Of a stretch of 55,084 nucleotides of DNA, positions 21,974 through 29,848 are shown piece after piece. The number at the start of each line of letters is the position of its first letter. Position 1 is the first letter of the stretch. The notes beneath the pieces were generated by a model that was given only the letters and a program-made list of their open reading frames with translations, was not told the DNA's origin and searched no databases. Source of the stretch: Verrucomicrobiota bacterium (GTDB taxonomy: Bacteria; Verrucomicrobiota; Verrucomicrobiia; Limisphaerales; JAEYXS01); the NCBI GenBank assembly GCA_023431185.1, contig JAEYXS010000016.1, forward strand, positions 1 to 55,084, written 5' to 3'. A program made the position numbers and the translations under genes.

Positions 21974-23413
21974 ATGGCCCCGCAACCTTTTCGTATCCTG
22001 GCCTGCGCCTTGGCGATGGCTCTGCTGTCGCTCGCCCCGCGCCTTGCCTCCGCTGCTTCCGTGGCGGGTGAAGACTGGCCCCAATTCCTCGGCCCACGCG
22101 CCAATGGCACTTCGCTCGAGACCGGCCTCTTGAATACCCTGCCCAAAGAAGGCCCCAAGCAGCTCTGGTCCTTGAAGGTCGGCACCGGCTACAGTGCCCC
22201 GTCCATCCGTGGCGAAAGATTGGTCCTGCATCATCGCATCGGCAAAGAGGAGATCATCGAATGCCTGAATGTGGCGGATGCCAAAACCCTCTGGCGCTAC
22301 AGCTACCCCTGCAACTACACCGATCCCTACGGCTATAACAACGGTCCGCGTTGCTCCCCTTTGCTCACCACGAACCGCTGCTACACCTTCGGCGTGGAAG
22401 GCAAACTCCTCTGCCTCGACCTCGCCACCGGAAAAATGATTTGGGAGCGCGATACCGCCAAAGATTTCCAGATTCCCGAGGCGTTTTTCGGCGTCGGCAG
22501 CACTCCGATCCTGGAGGACAATCTTCTCATCGTCATGGTCGGCGGCCAGACGAACTCCGGCATGGTCGCCTTTGATGCCACCACGGGTAAAACCGTCTGG
22601 GAAAGCGTGGGCGAAAAGAATTGGACCGGGCAGCCCATGTACGACTGGCCCGGCGAACGGCTCGTGCGGTGGCTCCCATACGAGAAGCAGGCCAGCTACG
22701 CCACTCCGGTGGCCGCGACTGTCCACGGAAAACGTACCGTCTTCGCCCTCACCCGCCAAGGTCTCGTCTCGTTAGATCCCAAGACCGGTGAAGTGAACTT
22801 CAGCCGGTGGTTCCGCTCAGCCGCCAATGACTCGGTCAATGCCGCCAATCCCATCGTAGCGGATGACCTAGTCTTCATCTCCGGCGCGTATTACCGCATC
22901 GGCTCCGTGGTCCTGCGCGTGAAACCGGATGGCAAATCATTCGAACAGGTCTGGCGGCATCCTCGCGAAGAACAAGGCCGCCCCCCGCCCCCGGAACAAC
23001 GGGTGATTCCCGCCCTCGAGATCCACTGGACCACGCCCATCTATCATGAAGGCAATCTCTACGCCTTTAGTGGACGCAATGAGCCGGATGCACGCTTCCG
23101 CTGTGTGGAATTGAAGACGGGCAAAGTGCTCTGGGATCGCGATGAAAGCTGGGGCAAAGGCCGCGGCACCAAGCAACCGGACGTCTATGGTCGCGGCTCC
23201 GCCATCATGGCGGACGACAAGCTGATTGTGCTGGGTGAAGGCGGCCTGCTCGGTCTCGTGAAAGTGAATCCGGAAAAACTCGAAGAGATTTCCAGCTGGC
23301 AGGTGCCGCAACTTCATTACCCCTGTTGGACGGCTCCCGTGCTCTCCCGCAAGCGCCTGTACCTGCGCTCGGAAGATCATCTGGTGTGCTTCGACTTCAG
23401 CGCGAAACAATAG
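21974..23413 (+). CDS. Secreted PQQ-like beta-propeller protein (paralogue 2)
   Basis: A 479-residue protein with a signal peptide (about residues 1-28, ALAMALLSLAPRLASA) and PQQ-type repeats (CLDLATGKMIW, AFDATTGKTVW, SLDPKTGEVNF, CVELKTGKVLW). It opens with GEDWPQFLGPRANG, as paralogue 1 opens with QDWPQILGPNRDG, and the blades align along the length; extra segments around WTGQPMYDWPGERLVRW account for its greater size. Start: the frame is open to 21938, but the ATG at 21974 begins the signal peptide. Function unknown; a periplasmic binding or scaffold role is inferred. Confidence 0.88.
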   Translation: MAPQPFRILACALAMALLSLAPRLASAASVAGEDWPQFLGPRANGTSLETGLLNTLPKEGPKQLWSLKVGTGYSAPSIRGERLVLHHRIGKEEIIECLNVADAKTLWRYSYPCNYTDPYGYNNGPRCSPLLTTNRCYTFGVEGKLLCLDLATGKMIWERDTAKDFQIPEAFFGVGSTPILEDNLLIVMVGGQTNSGMVAFDATTGKTVWESVGEKNWTGQPMYDWPGERLVRWLPYEKQASYATPVAATVHGKRTVFALTRQGLVSLDPKTGEVNFSRWFRSAANDSVNAANPIVADDLVFISGAYYRIGSVVLRVKPDGKSFEQVWRHPREEQGRPPPPEQRVIPALEIHWTTPIYHEGNLYAFSGRNEPDARFRCVELKTGKVLWDRDESWGKGRGTKQPDVYGRGSAIMADDKLIVLGEGGLLGLVKVNPEKLEEISSWQVPQLHYPCWTAPVLSRKRLYLRSEDHLVCFDFSAKQ

Positions 23414-23456
23414 TCAATGCTGAAGCCCGGGGGGACTCCCGTCTGGTTGAGAAAAG

Positions 23457-23485
23457 AAAAAGCCCGCTCGTTAGAGCGGGCTTTT
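23457..23485. terminator. Bidirectional intrinsic terminator
   Basis: A 9-bp stem AGCCCGCTC/GAGCGGGCT with loop GTTA is flanked by AAAAA on the left and TTTT on the right, so it works on both strands. It ends the propeller gene on the plus strand and the long ribosomal cluster (after rplQ) on the minus strand. Confidence 0.9.
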
Positions 23486-23508
23486 GAATTTCTTTATGCC
23501 TTCGCTGC

Positions 23509-23988
23509 TTACGCGGCGGCTTCGGTCTTCTTCTTGGCAGCCTTCTTCTTCGGCTTGGCCTCAGCAGCCGGAGCCTCAGGCGTGGCCGGAGTGGCTTCTG
23601 CTTTCGTTTCGGTCGGAGCCGGAGCTACCGTCGTGCCTTCCACGAATTCGAGGATGACCATCTGCGTGGCATCGCCTTGGCGCTGCCCCATCTTGATGAT
23701 ACGGGTATAGCCACCAGCGCGATCCTTCTGCGCCGGAGCGATCTCGGTGAAGAGAATCTTCACCGCGTCTTCCTGATGCAAACGGGAAGAGGCCAGACGG
23801 CGGGAATGAAGGGTGCCCTTCTTGCCCAGCGTCACCATCTTTTCCGCCACAGACTTGGCGGCGCGGGCCTTGGCCAGCGTGGTGGTGATGCGTTTGTGGA
23901 TGATCAGGCTGCAAACCATGTTTGTGAGCATCGCATTACGATGCGTGCCTGTGCGGCCCAGTTTGGCCGTGCGTTTAAGATGTCGCAT
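23509..23988 (-). CDS. rplQ: 50S ribosomal protein L17
   Basis: A 159-residue protein; bacterial L17 is usually near 120-130. Residues 1-118 are the normal fold (MRHLKRTAKLGRTGTHRNAM, TTLAKARAAKSVAEKMVTLG, GGYTRIIKMGQRQGDATQM). From about residue 120 on comes a low-complexity tail rich in Ala, Lys, Pro and Glu that ends KKKAAKKKTEAAA. It is the last gene of the alpha-operon part, 13 bases after rpoA, followed by the bidirectional terminator. Confidence 0.97.
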   Translation of the reverse strand: MRHLKRTAKLGRTGTHRNAMLTNMVCSLIIHKRITTTLAKARAAKSVAEKMVTLGKKGTLHSRRLASSRLHQEDAVKILFTEIAPAQKDRAGGYTRIIKMGQRQGDATQMVILEFVEGTTVAPAPTETKAEATPATPEAPAAEAKPKKKAAKKKTEAAA

Positions 23989-24001
23989 ACTGCAGTTTTC
24001 C

Positions 24002-25015
24002 TTAAGCTAAAGTCTTGTCTTCCTTGGGTGCTTCCAGCAAGGACGCATCCAGGTTCATTCCGAGCATCAGGCCGAGGGCCTGCAGCTTGTCCTTGATTTC
24101 ATTCAGGGACTTCTTGCCGAAGTTACGATACTTCAGCATCTCCGCCTCGGTCTTCATGGCCAGCTGGCCGACCGTGGTGATATTCGCATTGTTCAGGCAG
24201 TTCGCCGCACGGACGCTCAGCTCGATCTCATTCACGCTCATGTTGAGCAGCTTGCGCATCTTCGTCTTCTCTTCGTCCTGCTTGTCCACCACTTCCTCGA
24301 ATTCGACAGCATTCTTGTCGTAGCCGACGAACACGTCGAGGTGATGCTGCAGGATGGCGGAAGACTGCGTCAGCGCATCATCCGGCGTCAAACGGCCGTC
24401 CGTGGTGATCTCGATGATCAGACGGTCATAGTCCGTACGCTGGCCGACACGCGCCGCTTCCACACCGTAACGCACGCGCGTAACCGGGGAGAAAAGGGAG
24501 TCTATCGCGATCACGCCGATGGCCTGGTCCGGCTTCTTGTTCTCGTCACCCGGGCAGAAACCGCGACCCACCTTGACTTCGAACTCCATCGCGAACTTGC
24601 GCTTCTTGTCGAGCGTGCAGATCAACTGCTTCGGGTTCACCAGCTCGATGTTCTGGTTGAGCTCGATATCTTCGGCGAGGACAGCGCCCTCCTTGTTCAC
24701 ATTGAGCAACAAGGTCTGCGGTTCACGGCTGTGCGCCTTGAACAAAATCTTCTTCAGGTTCAGCACGATGTCGGTGACGTCTTCGACGACGCCTTCCACC
24801 GTGGCGAACTCATGCATCGCCCCGTCGATCTTGACGGAAGTGATGGCCGCACCCTCCAAGGAGGACAGCAAAACGCGGCGAAGCGAGTTGCCGATCGTGT
24901 GACCGTAACCGGTTTCAAACGGTTCCGCCACAAACTTGGCATAGGTGGACGTTGAGGTTGACTCATCCTTGGTCAACCGCTTGGGCATTTCAAAACGACC
25001 TAGACGTACTGGCAT
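24002..25015 (-). CDS. rpoA: DNA-directed RNA polymerase subunit alpha
   Basis: A 337-residue protein of normal size. The N-terminal assembly domain contains EPFETGYGHTIGNSLRRVLL and the C-terminal domain (about 250-320) carries VRAANCLNNANI, which holds the Arg that contacts UP elements and activators, then KYRNFGKKSLNEIKDKL. The intact DNA-contact surface fits the A/T-rich upstream sequences seen at the str and tRNA-Thr promoters in this window. It follows rpsD after a structured 107-base gap. Confidence 0.98.
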   Translation of the reverse strand: MPVRLGRFEMPKRLTKDESTSTSTYAKFVAEPFETGYGHTIGNSLRRVLLSSLEGAAITSVKIDGAMHEFATVEGVVEDVTDIVLNLKKILFKAHSREPQTLLLNVNKEGAVLAEDIELNQNIELVNPKQLICTLDKKRKFAMEFEVKVGRGFCPGDENKKPDQAIGVIAIDSLFSPVTRVRYGVEAARVGQRTDYDRLIIEITTDGRLTPDDALTQSSAILQHHLDVFVGYDKNAVEFEEVVDKQDEEKTKMRKLLNMSVNEIELSVRAANCLNNANITTVGQLAMKTEAEMLKYRNFGKKSLNEIKDKLQALGLMLGMNLDASLLEAPKEDKTLA

Positions 25016-25044
25016 AGTATTTTGGTGAGCAATTTTAATCTGGC

Positions 25045-25114
25045 CTCCGACGGTTTATTCCCGCACCGCCGGAGACCCGTATAATTGCTTTCAGGGTTGC
25101 GCCCCTTGCGGGGC
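25045..25114 (-). promoter_or_regulatory. rpsD-rpoA intergenic RNA stem-loops
   Basis: In minus-strand RNA two hairpins precede rpoA: GCCCC-GCAA-GGGGC (25101-25114, GNRA tetraloop) and a 9-bp stem CUCCGGCGG/CCGUCGGAG with a 12-base loop (25045-25074). The second pairs fully only as minus-strand RNA, through a G-U wobble, which argues for a function in RNA. S4, encoded just upstream, is the alpha-operon autoregulator in E. coli. Confidence 0.5.
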
Positions 25115-25122
25115 ATCAGGGA

Positions 25123-25731
25123 TTAGCGGGAATAAAATTCGACGACGGCCTGCTCGTTCGCGATCGGCTGGATGTCCTCCCGCGAAGGGATGCGCATGAT
25201 CTTGCCTTGGAACGTGTCTTTGCTGAGCTGGAGCCAGTCCGGCACCAGACGGCTGGTGGACGATTCCAGACCGCGCGTGGCGAGCTGGCGGGAGACCGTG
25301 TTATCCTTGATCTCGATCGTGTCATTCACCTTCAACGCGGCGGAAGGGACGGTCAGCTTGCGACCGTTCACCTTGACGTGGCCGTGCGCCACCATCTGGC
25401 GGGCAGCCGGGCGGGTCGCGGCGAAGCCGAGATTGTAGATCACGCTGTCGAGACGCGTCTCGAGGATCTGCAGCATGGTCTCACCAGTGACACCACGGCG
25501 GCTCAGCGCCTTCTCATAGACACCGCGGAACTGGCGTTCCATCAGGCCGTAGTAGTAACGCAGCTTCTGCTTCTCGATCAGGCCGAGACCATATTCGGTG
25601 AACTTCCGGCGGGCCTTCGGGCCGTGCATGCCGGGCGGAAAATTGCGGCGCTCCAGATATTTCGACGGCCCAAAGATGGGCGTGCCGAAGCGGCGGCTGA
25701 TGCGGGTGCGGGGTCCTGTATAACGTGCCAT
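25123..25731 (-). CDS. rpsD: 30S ribosomal protein S4
   Basis: A 202-residue protein of normal length. It is the zinc-free form: the N-terminal region (SKYLERRNFPPGMHGPKARR) has no Cys cluster. The S4 RNA-binding domain is HGHVKVNGRKLTVPSAALK, about residues 95-160. S4 starts 16S rRNA assembly and in many bacteria represses translation of its own operon. It lies 22 bases after rpsK. Confidence 0.98.
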   Translation of the reverse strand: MARYTGPRTRISRRFGTPIFGPSKYLERRNFPPGMHGPKARRKFTEYGLGLIEKQKLRYYYGLMERQFRGVYEKALSRRGVTGETMLQILETRLDSVIYNLGFAATRPAARQMVAHGHVKVNGRKLTVPSAALKVNDTIEIKDNTVSRQLATRGLESSTSRLVPDWLQLSKDTFQGKIMRIPSREDIQPIANEQAVVEFYSR

Positions 25732-25753
25732 ACTCTAAATTCTTTCTAAAGGG

Positions 25754-26356
25754 TTACACGCGGCGCTTCTTGCGCGGACGGCAGCCGTTGTGCGGCACCG
25801 GAGTCACGTCTTTGATCGTGCTGATCTCCAGCCCGATCGCCTGCAGGGCGCGGATGGCGGATTCACGGCCGGAGCCGGGGCCCTTGACCTTGATCTCCAC
25901 TTCACGCAGACCGTGCGCCATCGCCTGGCGGGCGGCATCCTGCGCCACCTGCTGGGCGGCGAACGCGGTGCTCTTGCGAGAGCCGCGGAAGCCCACCTTG
26001 CCGGCGCTGGACCAGCCGATCACGTGACCTTGCATGTCCGTGATGCTCACCAGCGTATTGTTGAAAGTGGCCAAAATGTTGGCGACGCCAATGGCGATGT
26101 TCTTGGAACCCTTCGCCTTGATGATCTTCTTGGCGTTGGCGTCTTCGCCGAGCAGTTCGGCGGCTGTGGGCGCGCTGACGGCCGCCTGGATGGCCGGTGC
26201 TTCCGCCGCCTTGGCGGGAGCAGCAGCGGCATCTTCAGCAGACTTCTTGGATGCCTTCGCGGGTTTGGCTTCGGCAGCGGGAGCAGCACCAGCCTGTTCG
26301 GCAGCGGGCTTGGCTTCCTTTTTGGAAGCCTTCGGAGTTTTCGTTTCTTCGGCCAT
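25754..26356 (-). CDS. rpsK: 30S ribosomal protein S11 with long N-terminal extension
   Basis: A 200-residue protein; bacterial S11 is normally near 125-130. The S11 core starts at about residue 76 (KKIIKAKGSKNIAIGVANIL, GWSSAGKVGFRGSRKSTAFA, NGCRPRKKRRV). The first 70 residues are a low-complexity extension of Ala, Lys, Pro and Glu with repeats of the type AxAKPAxAxKK. The ATG at 26356 is the only start that leaves normal spacing (19 bases) to rpsM. S11 lies at the 30S platform near the mRNA exit, so the tail would reach out near the anti-Shine-Dalgarno region (inference). Confidence 0.96.
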   Translation of the reverse strand: MAEETKTPKASKKEAKPAAEQAGAAPAAEAKPAKASKKSAEDAAAAPAKAAEAPAIQAAVSAPTAAELLGEDANAKKIIKAKGSKNIAIGVANILATFNNTLVSITDMQGHVIGWSSAGKVGFRGSRKSTAFAAQQVAQDAARQAMAHGLREVEIKVKGPGSGRESAIRALQAIGLEISTIKDVTPVPHNGCRPRKKRRV

Positions 26357-26375
26357 ACGGTTAAATCTTTTTTAG

Positions 26376-26762
26376 TTACGCCTTGGCAGCGGCAGCACGC
26401 TGCACACCCACCGTGCGGCGCGGCCCCTTGCGGGTACGGGAGTTGGTCTTCGTGCGCTGGCCACGGACTGGAAGCCCGCGGATGTGGCGGATGCCGCGAT
26501 AGCACTTGATGCCCTGGAGTCGCTTCAAGTTCATGCCGATCTCACGGCGCAGGTCACCCTCGATCACATACTTGCCTTCCTGGATGGCATGCACGATCTG
26601 GGACATCTGCGTTTCGTTGAGATCCTTCGCGCGGATGGCGGGATCGATGTTCGCCGCCGCGAGGATTTCCTTCGCGTTCACCGGCCCGATGCCATAGATG
26701 TAGCGCAACGCGATGTCGATGCGCTTGTTCGCCGGAATATCAATACCAATAATGCGAGGCAT
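26376..26762 (-). CDS. rpsM: 30S ribosomal protein S13
   Basis: A 128-residue protein with the usual IGIDIPANKRIDIALRYIYG start, the helix-two-turn-helix region and the basic C-terminal tail (VRGQRTKTNSRTRKGPRR) that contacts the P-site tRNA. It sits 3 bases after rpmJ in the standard order rpmJ-rpsM-rpsK-rpsD-rpoA. Confidence 0.98.
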   Translation of the reverse strand: MPRIIGIDIPANKRIDIALRYIYGIGPVNAKEILAAANIDPAIRAKDLNETQMSQIVHAIQEGKYVIEGDLRREIGMNLKRLQGIKCYRGIRHIRGLPVRGQRTKTNSRTRKGPRRTVGVQRAAAAKA

Positions 26763-26765
26763 AGC

Positions 26766-26879
26766 TTAACCCTGTTTCTGTTTATGGCGCGAGTTGGAGC
26801 AAATCACGCGGATGATACCCTTCCGCTTCACGATTTTGCAGTGCTCGCAAAGTTTTTTAACTGACGCACGTACTTTCAT
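26766..26879 (-). CDS. rpmJ: 50S ribosomal protein L36
   Basis: A 37-residue protein, too short for many gene finders. It reads MKVRASVKKLCEHC at the start and ends SNSRHKQKQG. The four zinc ligands of the Zn-type L36 are all present (Cys11, Cys14, Cys27, His32). It sits 1 base after infA and 3 bases before rpsM, its normal place. Confidence 0.97.
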   Translation of the reverse strand: MKVRASVKKLCEHCKIVKRKGIIRVICSNSRHKQKQG

Positions 26880-26880
26880 A

Positions 26881-27108
26881 TCAAATCAAATTTCTGTTCA
26901 AACTTTTAACCCGGCCCTTCGACATGTCGAAAGGCGTCATCTCTACCGTCAACCGGTCACCCGGTTCCGCTTCCCGCACCTGCTCCAGCAGGCGCATCGG
27001 CGTGTGGGCCAGAATCGTATGGCCGTTGGGCAGTCTCAGATGAAACAGCCCAGCGGCCAATCGTTCGGTCACGATGCCTTCAATTTCGATGGCATCTTCT
27101 CCGGCCAC
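26881..27108 (-). CDS. infA: Translation initiation factor IF-1, divergent
   Basis: A 75-residue OB-fold protein, normal in length. The N-terminus (MAGEDAIEIEGIV) and C-terminal part (VEMTPFDMSKGRV) match IF-1. The segment that in typical IF-1 reads HISGKMRxNYIRI is here HTPMRLLEQVREA; the Gly-Lys-Met-Arg stretch that lies against 16S rRNA at the A site is lost. It still sits at the standard location next to rpmJ. The start overlaps the end of map by 40 bases, an unusually long overlap, but it gives the canonical N-terminus. Confidence 0.9.
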   Translation of the reverse strand: MAGEDAIEIEGIVTERLAAGLFHLRLPNGHTILAHTPMRLLEQVREAEPGDRLTVEMTPFDMSKGRVKSLNRNLI

Positions 27109-27842
27109 GTCAAAATCTCCGGTTCGCCGTCCGTCACGAGCACCGTATGCTCAAAATGCGCTGACGGCATCCCGTCCTGGGTCAACACCGTCCAACCGTC
27201 GCTCAGACGCTTGGTCTTTGCCACCCCGGCATTCACCATCGGCTCTATCGCCAACGTCATGCCCTTCTTCAACTTCACATCCCCGCACCGGTCCACGTAG
27301 TTCGGGATCTGCGGCTCTTCATGCAGTTTCCGCCCGACCCCGTGACCGACATATTCGCGGACGATGCTGAACCCGTTCGATTCGACATGTGTCTGAATCG
27401 CACGGGATATGTCCACCACCCGGTTGCCCAGAATGGCGCGCGAAATTCCTTCATACAGGGCCTGCTCGGTGACATCAATCAATTTTTGCGACAAAATATC
27501 GCAGCCCCCCACCGGCACGGTGCGGGCATTGTCACCGATATATCCCTCATAAACGACGCCGACATCCAAGCTGATGATGTCCCCGAACTGCACCCGGCGA
27601 TCCCCGGCCAGCCCATGCACCACTTCCTCGTTCACCGAGATGCAAATCTGGCACGGATACCGCTGGTAGCCCAAAAACGCACTCTTGCCACCATAATGGG
27701 CGATCCGCGTCCCGGCAAACTCATCGATCTGCCGGGTAGTCATACCCGGCGCGATGAACCCGGCCACTTCGCTCAGAACCTGCGCTGCGACGCCGCCTGC
27801 GGCCCGCATCCCCGCCAGTTCTTTTTCGCTGGTGGCAATCAT
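27069..27842 (-). CDS. map: Methionine aminopeptidase, type I
   Basis: A 257-residue protein with the metal ligands of type I MetAP: DIISLDVGVVYEGYIGDNA (two Asp), HGVGRKLHEEPQIPNY (His), AIEPMV (Glu) and SAHFEHTVLV (Glu). It removes the N-terminal Met from new proteins. The start ATG at 27842 has GAGAAG just upstream; the frame is open to 27929 but that extension resembles no MetAP. It lies 61 bases after secY; adk, usually between the two, is absent. Confidence 0.96.
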   Translation of the reverse strand: MIATSEKELAGMRAAGGVAAQVLSEVAGFIAPGMTTRQIDEFAGTRIAHYGGKSAFLGYQRYPCQICISVNEEVVHGLAGDRRVQFGDIISLDVGVVYEGYIGDNARTVPVGGCDILSQKLIDVTEQALYEGISRAILGNRVVDISRAIQTHVESNGFSIVREYVGHGVGRKLHEEPQIPNYVDRCGDVKLKKGMTLAIEPMVNAGVAKTKRLSDGWTVLTQDGMPSAHFEHTVLVTDGEPEILTWPEKMPSKLKAS

Positions 27843-27903
27843 CGTCTTCTCTGTCAGCGTTCCAAAGAACAACCATGCCCCCCACGGGACATGCAAAAAA
27901 CTG

Positions 27904-29280
27904 CTAGAACCGTCCCCGGATACGGCCACCCTTCTTCAGGAAGCCGTCGTAATGGCGCATCAGCAGATGCGATTCCACTTGCCGCATCGTGTCCAGCATC
28001 ACGCCGACCAAGATGAGCATACCGGTGCCGCCGAAGAAGTTTGCCACTTCATGGGGCATGTTCATGAACTTGTTCATCAACAAGGGAATCACGGCGATGG
28101 CTGTCAGGAACACTGCACCCGCCAGCGTGATCCGGCTCATCGTGTTGTGTAAAAACTCAGTCGTCTTCGGCCCCGGACGGACGCCCGGGATATATCCGCC
28201 ATTCTTCTTCAAATCATCCGAGATCTGGATTTCATTGAACTGCGTGGCCACCCAGAAGTAGGAGAAGAACAGGATCATCAGACCAAAGATGATCATGTAG
28301 CTGAAAGACATCGGATTGAACAGGTTGGCCAGGTCCGTGAACATCTTCATGTCAAACCGCTGGCCGATCTGCTGAAAAATCGTTCCCGGAAACATCAGGA
28401 TGGCCTGGGCGAAAATCACCGGCATCACCCCCGCGTAGTTGACCCGCAACGGCATGAAGGAACTCTGACCGGCATACACCTTGCGTCCCACCGCGCGCTG
28501 GGCATATTGCACCGGAATCTTCCTCTGCGCCTGCGTCACCGCGATGATGCCCGCCACCACCACCAGCAACACCACCAAAAGTGCGATGCCATGAAAGAAG
28601 TTGAACTTCGCCGGATCATCTCCGATCGGCGTGAACATCAGTTGCAGATCGCGAATCGCGACCGGCAGACGGGCCAAGATACCGATGGTGATCACCAGTG
28701 AGACACCGTTGCCGATACCGCGCTCCGTGATCTGCTCACCAAACCACATCAGCAGCAAAGTACCAACCGTCAGCACCAGTGTCGTCTGGATGCGATACCA
28801 CCAGAGATTCTCATAGAGAACCAAGTTGCCTTGGAAACCAGGCAGCACCTTCTCCGCGTTCTCCCAGCCCAAGGTCATGAAGATGCCCTGGCCCAAGCAA
28901 AGAACCACCGTCAGATACCGGCCATACTGGATTACCTTGGCCCGGCCACCTTCTTCCCGCGCCAGCTTGCTGAGCTGCGGGATCACGGCCGTCAGGAGCT
29001 GGATGATGATCGTCGCACTGATGTAGGGCATGATGCCCAACGAGCCGATCGCGCACTTCTCAAGCGCTCCCCCCGTAAACATGCTGTACATCCCGATCAA
29101 ACCGCCCTGATTCTCCGACTGTTTCAGGAACTCGGACAAGGCGATGCCGTCTAGGCCCGGAATCGGAATCATGGCCACCAGACGGCACACCAGCAACACC
29201 AGCAGCGTGAAGAAGATGCGGGATTTGAGCTCCGGCACCTTGAAGCTGTTGGCGAAGGTGTTGATGATGTTCTTCAGCAT
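27904..29280 (-). CDS. secY: Preprotein translocase subunit SecY
   Basis: A 458-residue membrane protein with ten transmembrane segments. Typical stretches are RLVAMIPIPGLDG, the plug and pore region YISATIIIQLLTAVIPQL, and the cytosolic loop QRKIPVQYAQRAVGR. It forms the protein-conducting channel with SecE, encoded at 52803-53066 in this window. It sits 24 bases after rplO as in the spc operon. Confidence 0.98.
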   Translation of the reverse strand: MLKNIINTFANSFKVPELKSRIFFTLLVLLVCRLVAMIPIPGLDGIALSEFLKQSENQGGLIGMYSMFTGGALEKCAIGSLGIMPYISATIIIQLLTAVIPQLSKLAREEGGRAKVIQYGRYLTVVLCLGQGIFMTLGWENAEKVLPGFQGNLVLYENLWWYRIQTTLVLTVGTLLLMWFGEQITERGIGNGVSLVITIGILARLPVAIRDLQLMFTPIGDDPAKFNFFHGIALLVVLLVVVAGIIAVTQAQRKIPVQYAQRAVGRKVYAGQSSFMPLRVNYAGVMPVIFAQAILMFPGTIFQQIGQRFDMKMFTDLANLFNPMSFSYMIIFGLMILFFSYFWVATQFNEIQISDDLKKNGGYIPGVRPGPKTTEFLHNTMSRITLAGAVFLTAIAVIPLLMNKFMNMPHEVANFFGGTGMLILVGVMLDTMRQVESHLLMRHYDGFLKKGGRIRGRF

Positions 29281-29304
29281 GAACGACAGGCAGGCTTGGA
29301 ATTA

Positions 29305-29826
29305 TTACTTCTGGGCGGTCTTTGCAGCCGCTTTGGCAGCCGCTGCTTTTTGGGCGGAGAACTTCGCCGGCTGGACCTTCTTCGGCAAGGTTTCGCAGGA
29401 ACCGCCCTTGGCTTCGATCTGCGCCTTGGCTGTCGCGCTGAAAGCACTCACCACCACCGTCAGCTTCTTGGTCAGCTCACCGCGACCGAGAATCTTGATG
29501 CCATGGCTCTTGCCATTCGCCAGCCCGGCGGCACGGATGGTCTGTTCATCCACCCGGGCACCGTCATCGAACTGGTTCAAAGACTCCAAGTTCACACCGC
29601 TGTAAGAGATCTTGAAGGCGGCATTGTTAAAGCCACGCTTCGGGATACGGCGGATCAAAGGCATCTGACCGCCTTCGAAACCAGAACGGATCGAACTGCC
29701 GGAACGGGCCGACTGGCCCTTGCCACCGCGACCGCTGGTCTTGCCGTGGCCGCTGGACTCACCCTGACCAAGACGCTTACGGCGGTGCTTGGCTCCGGGA
29801 CGAGGTTTCAAATCATGCAAACGCAT
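29305..29826 (-). CDS. rplO: 50S ribosomal protein L15 with basic C-terminal tail
   Basis: A 173-residue protein; usual length is about 145. The glycine-rich N-terminus (RLGQGESSGHGKTSGRGGKGQ) and the core are normal. From about residue 147 on a tail of Lys and Ala ends AAAAKAAAKTAQK. It directly follows rpsE with 22 bases between; rpmD (L30), which belongs here in most bacteria, is missing. Confidence 0.97.
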   Translation of the reverse strand: MRLHDLKPRPGAKHRRKRLGQGESSGHGKTSGRGGKGQSARSGSSIRSGFEGGQMPLIRRIPKRGFNNAAFKISYSGVNLESLNQFDDGARVDEQTIRAAGLANGKSHGIKILGRGELTKKLTVVVSAFSATAKAQIEAKGGSCETLPKKVQPAKFSAQKAAAAKAAAKTAQK

Positions 29827-29848
29827 AAGTAATCGACTGAGAAAAGGA

